Source of the DNA: Tetmemena sp. SeJ-2015
Taxonomy: Eukaryota; Ciliophora; Spirotrichea; Sporadotrichida; Oxytrichidae
Assembly (NCBI GenBank): GCA_027382625.1
Contig: JAJKFJ010023213.1
Span: 1-64,000 of the forward strand
Reading direction: 5' to 3'
DNA: 64,000 nt
In this document: positions 59,729-64,000 of the stretch, piece after piece
How the letters are laid out: every line of letters starts with the position of its first letter
How positions within the stretch are numbered: the stretch's first letter is position 1
Notes under the pieces: model-generated
Told to the model about the DNA's origin: nothing
Databases searched by the model: none
Seen by the model: only the letters and a program-made list of their open reading frames with translations
Made by a program: the position numbers and the translations under genes

Positions 59729-62700
59729 TCAGAGTTTAATTAACAACTTTAGAATGACTGGTTGAAACTAAGACACTGACTATTAATTATTCCAATCAAT
59801 CGAGCAGGGTGCAGTTGAAACATCAGCTCTTCTTCTGTATGTAATAAACTGATTCCCAGTGATGGCTGAGTTAGGATCCTAATTCTCCTGGCCGTAGTCT
59901 TCACTTTCATCAAAATCATCTTGCATTACTTAATCTCTTTTGAATTATGCAACCTTTCGCTCACCTAAAAAAACAGTCATCTTATTTCCAATATAAATTT
60001 CAAGAGTTTAACTTACTGCTGAAGTCAGGATGGTAAAAAACTAGATCTTGATTAGGTGGCGATCCAAAAGCAACCTCAGAGTGTCTAAGCTGCTCTTAAA
60101 GATAATTTATATTCATCTAATGTTTAATGATATTAGTTGCTCACTTTTGTAGCTTGCTCTTTGTGAGGAATCATCTTTAAAACTCTCATGACGTTTTCCT
60201 GAAAAGGAGTTCCCAAACATATCTTCAGGCCTGACTATCTAATCAGAGGGAGTCTTAAAAGTAAATGAGCAGTCTTTGATAGCACTTTCAGTCATGTCAC
60301 AAACATGATCCAGCTCTTCACTCTCTGAAATAGCTTCAAACTCAGAAACTACTTGTTGAGATAAACACCTTATATATTGATGGTTAAATTTATCTGTGAG
60401 ATGGCTCTCTCATTTGATTCAGTCGATGCTAGTGAGTGAAAGAAGAGTTAATTGGGGAAGTGAAACACCAAAAGCTGATTTATCCCTGCAGATTTACTGA
60501 GACCAGCATTTGGCCAGTAGCTGACTCTACCATCTAGAAGATAAGCTAAGGATTCTAGCCATCCACTTCTTGCCAATTATCTTCATCTCCTGCTTGAGAA
60601 GAACGATTCTTCAAAGTGAGCGATGAATGCCTCAGTATCTTAGTGTTAAAAATAAGGTGAATAAAAGGAGTATCTTGAGTTGATGACCATTGCTTATTTA
60701 AAGTTTCACAGTATTGAGGCAGCCATCCACTTATCCTATGATCAAAAGCTCCTCTTAAGTTTGATTAAAGCTGCTTGAACTAGATTATAATTACAAATTA
60801 AAGAGATTGGAACAGAGAAGCTCTCCTCGCAATTTAACCATCTAACCTCAATTGCCCCAAACTCTAGAGTGACTGGAAGCAATTTATCTTCTAAGCACTA
60901 TTGTAGTGCTTGCGCTATTCTTAGCTCGCATCATCTTGAGAGAGAAATTTATTGACACTGAAAATCAAAGTAGAGATACGAGTCGCCGATTGTATCGTGT
61001 ACAGCAATTACTTGCAGTTTACGTTATAGAGACAAACCTACAAAGAATTTTAAGTTAGACAAATAGTGAATACTAACCTTAAAATTTAGATCTTCTGAAA
61101 CTTTCTTCATTTAAGATAAAATGGTTATCAATAGTTTTCATATTTTCTTGCTGTCTAAGATCTACTTAGACCTGTCAACATATTCAACTCCTAACGCAAA
61201 GATAGAATAAGTTCTGGGCGACCAACTCAAGCAGCTAAATATTTCCGCGTAGCTCTCTTCATTCCTCGCCATCAAAGTGAAGTACTCTTGATGTTTGAAA
61301 TAACTAGGCTATACTTCAAGGTCTTGGTTGCACTCAACTCTGTGAATGCACAAGCTGAGATGAGAAAATAGAGCTAAAAATCTTTGATCATAAGAATAAC
61401 TGCATTGACAATTCTCTCCCACTTCCAGAGCCCGGAACTAAGACACCAGAGGGCTTCTATTTCTCACATCAAAGACATATATTTGGCCATCATCAGAGGA
61501 AGCAGTCAGTAGGTGCTTAAACCAATTTAAATTGAAGCAGGAAGTCTTGACTACATCGATTGTTCGAACAAGTACTAGTGATTAAGTCTCCCATATCTAT
61601 AGAAGACCATCAGGAAAGTTGGTCGAGATAGCTAACAGAGAGCTGAGATTATGATTGAAGTTGACAGAATCTTTTTAAGAGTGAAGACTCAACCACTTCA
61701 AACAAGTCACCGAGTAGTCTTCGGGACAGAGCTCAATCGACTTATCATAATCATCTTCGATAAGTGATGCCTCAGCAAACTCTCTTGGCAGATTTGTCCT
61801 CTCTAATCCCTCTCGAACGAGGCTTGAGAAACTTGAAATGTAAACCAAATTTTTCATTCCCAGAGCAAGTAATCCATTTTATCCCCAATCCATTAACTAA
61901 GGGAAAGTTCCTCTGAGTTCGGGCAATTATAAGCAATCAAGAAACTCATAGAGTTCTTTTTCAGCCTTAATCTGCTTTTAAGCCTTTTAAAGAACCTTTT
62001 GAGCTGTCCTAAAAGGCTTAGAGGTTTCATCAGAAATCTCGTCAAACAAATCAATAAATTTATTATAATGAATTTGATGATTAAATAAGGCTGACTCTCC
62101 TCATGATTCTTCTTTGAGTGATTCTAGCTGAAGGACATAACTAAAGGTCGCTTTAAGTTAGTTCTTTTCCTTCTTTCTGTGAGACTATCATTAAGGTTGA
62201 ATGAGTCGTTTCCTGCTTGACGCTTATACTATGCTCTGTTCTTGCTTTCAGCAAAATAATTGCGTCATTAATTAACTTGAATCAATATAAAATTTCAGCT
62301 CGAGGTACAGTTTAATTCTTATTGCTTGGTTGATGAACCTCTTCAGGAGAGAATTGAGTTGACTCCAAGCCATTGATGGTGAACTTTTGAGTTTTGAGGT
62401 CCTAAAGTGTGTTCTAGTAAAGAATAGCTTTGTGAAGCTGCGCTTATTGCATCTACTGGAATTAAGAGCTTGCTTGTTGATTAGCTTACTACAGTAGTGG
62501 CTTCTTTTTAAAAAATTCAGTAGAAATTAGATAAAAAATTGGCATTTGAGGAGAATGGCTTTGGCCAGATATGGCAGAACCATCACTTGAGCTATAGCAC
62601 TATGCAGCCTCAAAATTCTATTGATGGTTTGTAAGCCCACGAAACGCCATCATTCTGTCTCCAAGAAATCGTGGCTGCTCACTCTACCTCTACTTCAATA

Positions 62701-63060
62701 ATTTATTATTTTAAAGTATGGAGTAATGTGAACATAGAAGTAAATAATCCTTGATTCAAGAGAGTCTGATGTTCGAGTAAAGAGTTACCAAAGTTGCCTT
62801 GAGGTGCCGGTGTGCAAATTTAAGGTCTGTTCAGATTCTGTCCAAAGCTAATCTGTGAGAGTCTAAAGTTTGAAGCTCCTTGAAAAGTAGGAATTTATTA
62901 GATGGCGCCCCCAAATCTACCCTGGGGAGTCTGAAATTAGTGAGGTTAGAAAGTGGCTGAACTTCTAACTGAGTTAGCCGCAAAATTATTGTTCTATCCT
63001 AACTGCTAGTGAGGCATTTAAACGTTTGATGCTAGTTCATGTTGTAGAAGGAAAATTAAA
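59729..63060 (-). CDS. WD40-repeat protein, weakly Cdc20/Fizzy-like
   Basis: Minus-strand segments in order: QTPQGRFGGAIQQIP and FGQNLNRPQICTPAPQGNF (62800-62940), FTINGLESTQFSPEEV (62320-62400), SFNLNDSLTERRKRTNLKRP (62150-62250), FRTAQKVLQKAQKQIKAEKE, then PQLMDWGQNGLLALGMKNLV (about 61850), VTCLKWLSLHS, LLAISTNFPDGLLQIWET and LLTASSDDGQIYVFDVRN. The DWG..N.LA.G....VY and ..DG.xQIW patterns recall the start of the WD40 propeller in Cdc20/Cdh1 APC/C activators, but no clear C-box or IR motif was found. WD40 is firm, the subfamily is a guess. The C-terminal end is acidic (MQDDFDESEDYGQEN) with TGA at 59729-59731. A GTTAGT...TTTGTAG intron occurs near 61032-61076. The boundary with the next gene upstream is uncertain. 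Confidence 0.6.
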
Positions 63061-63299
63061 ATCTTGAACTGAGTTATCGATAAAAAGAGTCAAGGGTTAG
63101 CAAAGATTAAGTCGCAAAAAATAATGGTGATTCAAAATGTAGTTGAGGTTGATCTATTCAATTACATATATTGATTCAAGCAGGATATAAGAATAGAGAA
63201 ATAGTCAGTTATGAAGTGTAACTAGGGAAGCATTAATTTAAATAAGAGTAGACGATCTCAGTCATGCCTTAGTTTTCCTTTAGTAAAGTTAACTCCTTG

Positions 63300-64000
63300 A
63301 CTATTTAGCGCGCCTTGGTGTGCTAATTAGAGACTTTCACTGGAACTGATTGAAGGCGCTGAAGGAGTTAAAGACAAAGGAGCTGTTGAATTTGTTAGTG
63401 AGGAACTGTCTTCTTCTCTCCATGTTGAGTTGCTCCTCTGTGCTCATTTAGTTGACTGGTATTTGGTTCACAGTAGAGAACAGACCGTGGTGAGTAAATC
63501 CTCTAGAGAGTCTAGTGTACTTCACATGCTTCTTGGTCTTCATTTTGACTGGGATTCTTGGTGGGGCGTTTGGATTAATCTAATGACCCTTGAGTGCTGA
63601 GTGCATGAAGTAGGGGGAGACTCTTGACAAACCGAAGCTGTAGGAGGTATCGTCCGCGTTGGGCTCATTGAGATCAGGGATCTTAGTGATGTAGTTTTGA
63701 GGTGGTATGTAAGTAGCTGCGATTAAAAGCATATGTGAATCAGATACTATTTGATAAGCGGCAGGTGCTGAGGTGTAACTTCCAAACATTTCGAAGTCTG
63801 TGACCTCCTCGATAGCATCTAGTACTGTAAACCATTGCTTTCCTAGCAAGTGCAATTATTTAATGCACTTTTTTAATATCTTAAACAGTATTAGGATAAG
63901 TACAGGTTGACTTTCTCTCTGTAGAGCTTCATAACCTCATCTCTGAATACATCGGTCTCTGAGAATTCTTGAGGAGTGGGATCGAGATTTCTTTGGTAGC
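63300..64000 (-). CDS. Unidentified gene, 5' end outside window
   Basis: The minus strand is open at the right edge: QRNLDPTPQEFSETDVFRDE then VMKLYREKVNLYL. After an AT-rich break at about 63855-63905 it reads LLGKQWFTVLDAIEEVTDFE, SAPAAYQIVSDSHMLLIAAT, PADDTSYS-like acidic linker, FGLSRVSPYFMHSALKGH, basic KMKTKKHVKYTRLSRG, and ERRRQFLTNKFNSSFVFNSF. The frame stops at TGA near 63340. It may continue into the WD40 gene through an unresolved IES, or be a separate gene. Family not recognised. Confidence 0.5.

Noticed and set aside
1..64000. CRISPR arrays, bacterial operons, rRNA genes
   Set aside because: No regularly spaced repeats or rRNA signatures. Reassigned stops, short GT-AG introns and the eukaryotic gene content exclude a prokaryotic source.

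Overview
This window is best read as germline (micronuclear) DNA of a hypotrich/stichotrich spirotrichous ciliate (Oxytricha, Stylonychia or Tetmemena type). Two features point there. First, the genes only read through if TAA and TAG mean Gln and TGA is the sole stop. Second, nearly every gene is interrupted by short AT-rich segments that are not GT-AG introns and are bounded by short direct repeats. Removing the segment plus one repeat restores frame and family motifs exactly. These are internal eliminated sequences (IESs) with pointers, separating macronucleus-destined segments (MDSs). True GT-AG introns of about 35 nt also occur. Gene spans below therefore cover MDSs plus IESs, not continuous ORFs. 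The species and germline origin are inferences; no database search was possible.

Layout. 0-3.5 kb holds three unidentified genes. 3.5-8.3 kb holds a DHHC palmitoyltransferase gene followed by (or fused to) a Cys/His and coiled-coil segment. 8.3-21.5 kb is AT-rich and contains at least four decayed tandem copies of that locus, a near-identical 1.1 kb duplication at a fixed 1,874-bp offset, and a 997-bp inverted-repeat transposon with its empty site preserved in the other copy. 21.6-23.3 kb is a nucleolin-like gene. 24.1-27.3 kb and 36.8-39.0 kb (minus strand) are two related homeodomain genes. 29.6-35.5 kb is a membrane hybrid histidine kinase.

40-64 kb is gene-dense: a UPF0173 metal-dependent hydrolase, a PG-rich (SHIPPO-like) repeat protein, an HP1-type chromodomain/chromoshadow protein, a three-domain Mrp/HCF101-like Fe-S carrier, a Spinster-like MFS transporter (minus), tRNA-Phe(GAA), an unidentified conserved gene, a GRAM-VASt membrane protein, a Yippee-like protein (minus), a WD40 protein (minus), and a partial gene running off the right end.

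Two copies of a GC-rich, SINE-like retroposon (about 0.53 kb), in opposite orientation and each with its own 13-14 bp target duplication, lie in the kinase and PG-repeat genes. The second sits inside coding sequence, and its target duplication could itself act as the pointer for precise removal. Together with the 997-bp element, the window shows several stages by which mobile DNA may become germline-eliminated sequence.
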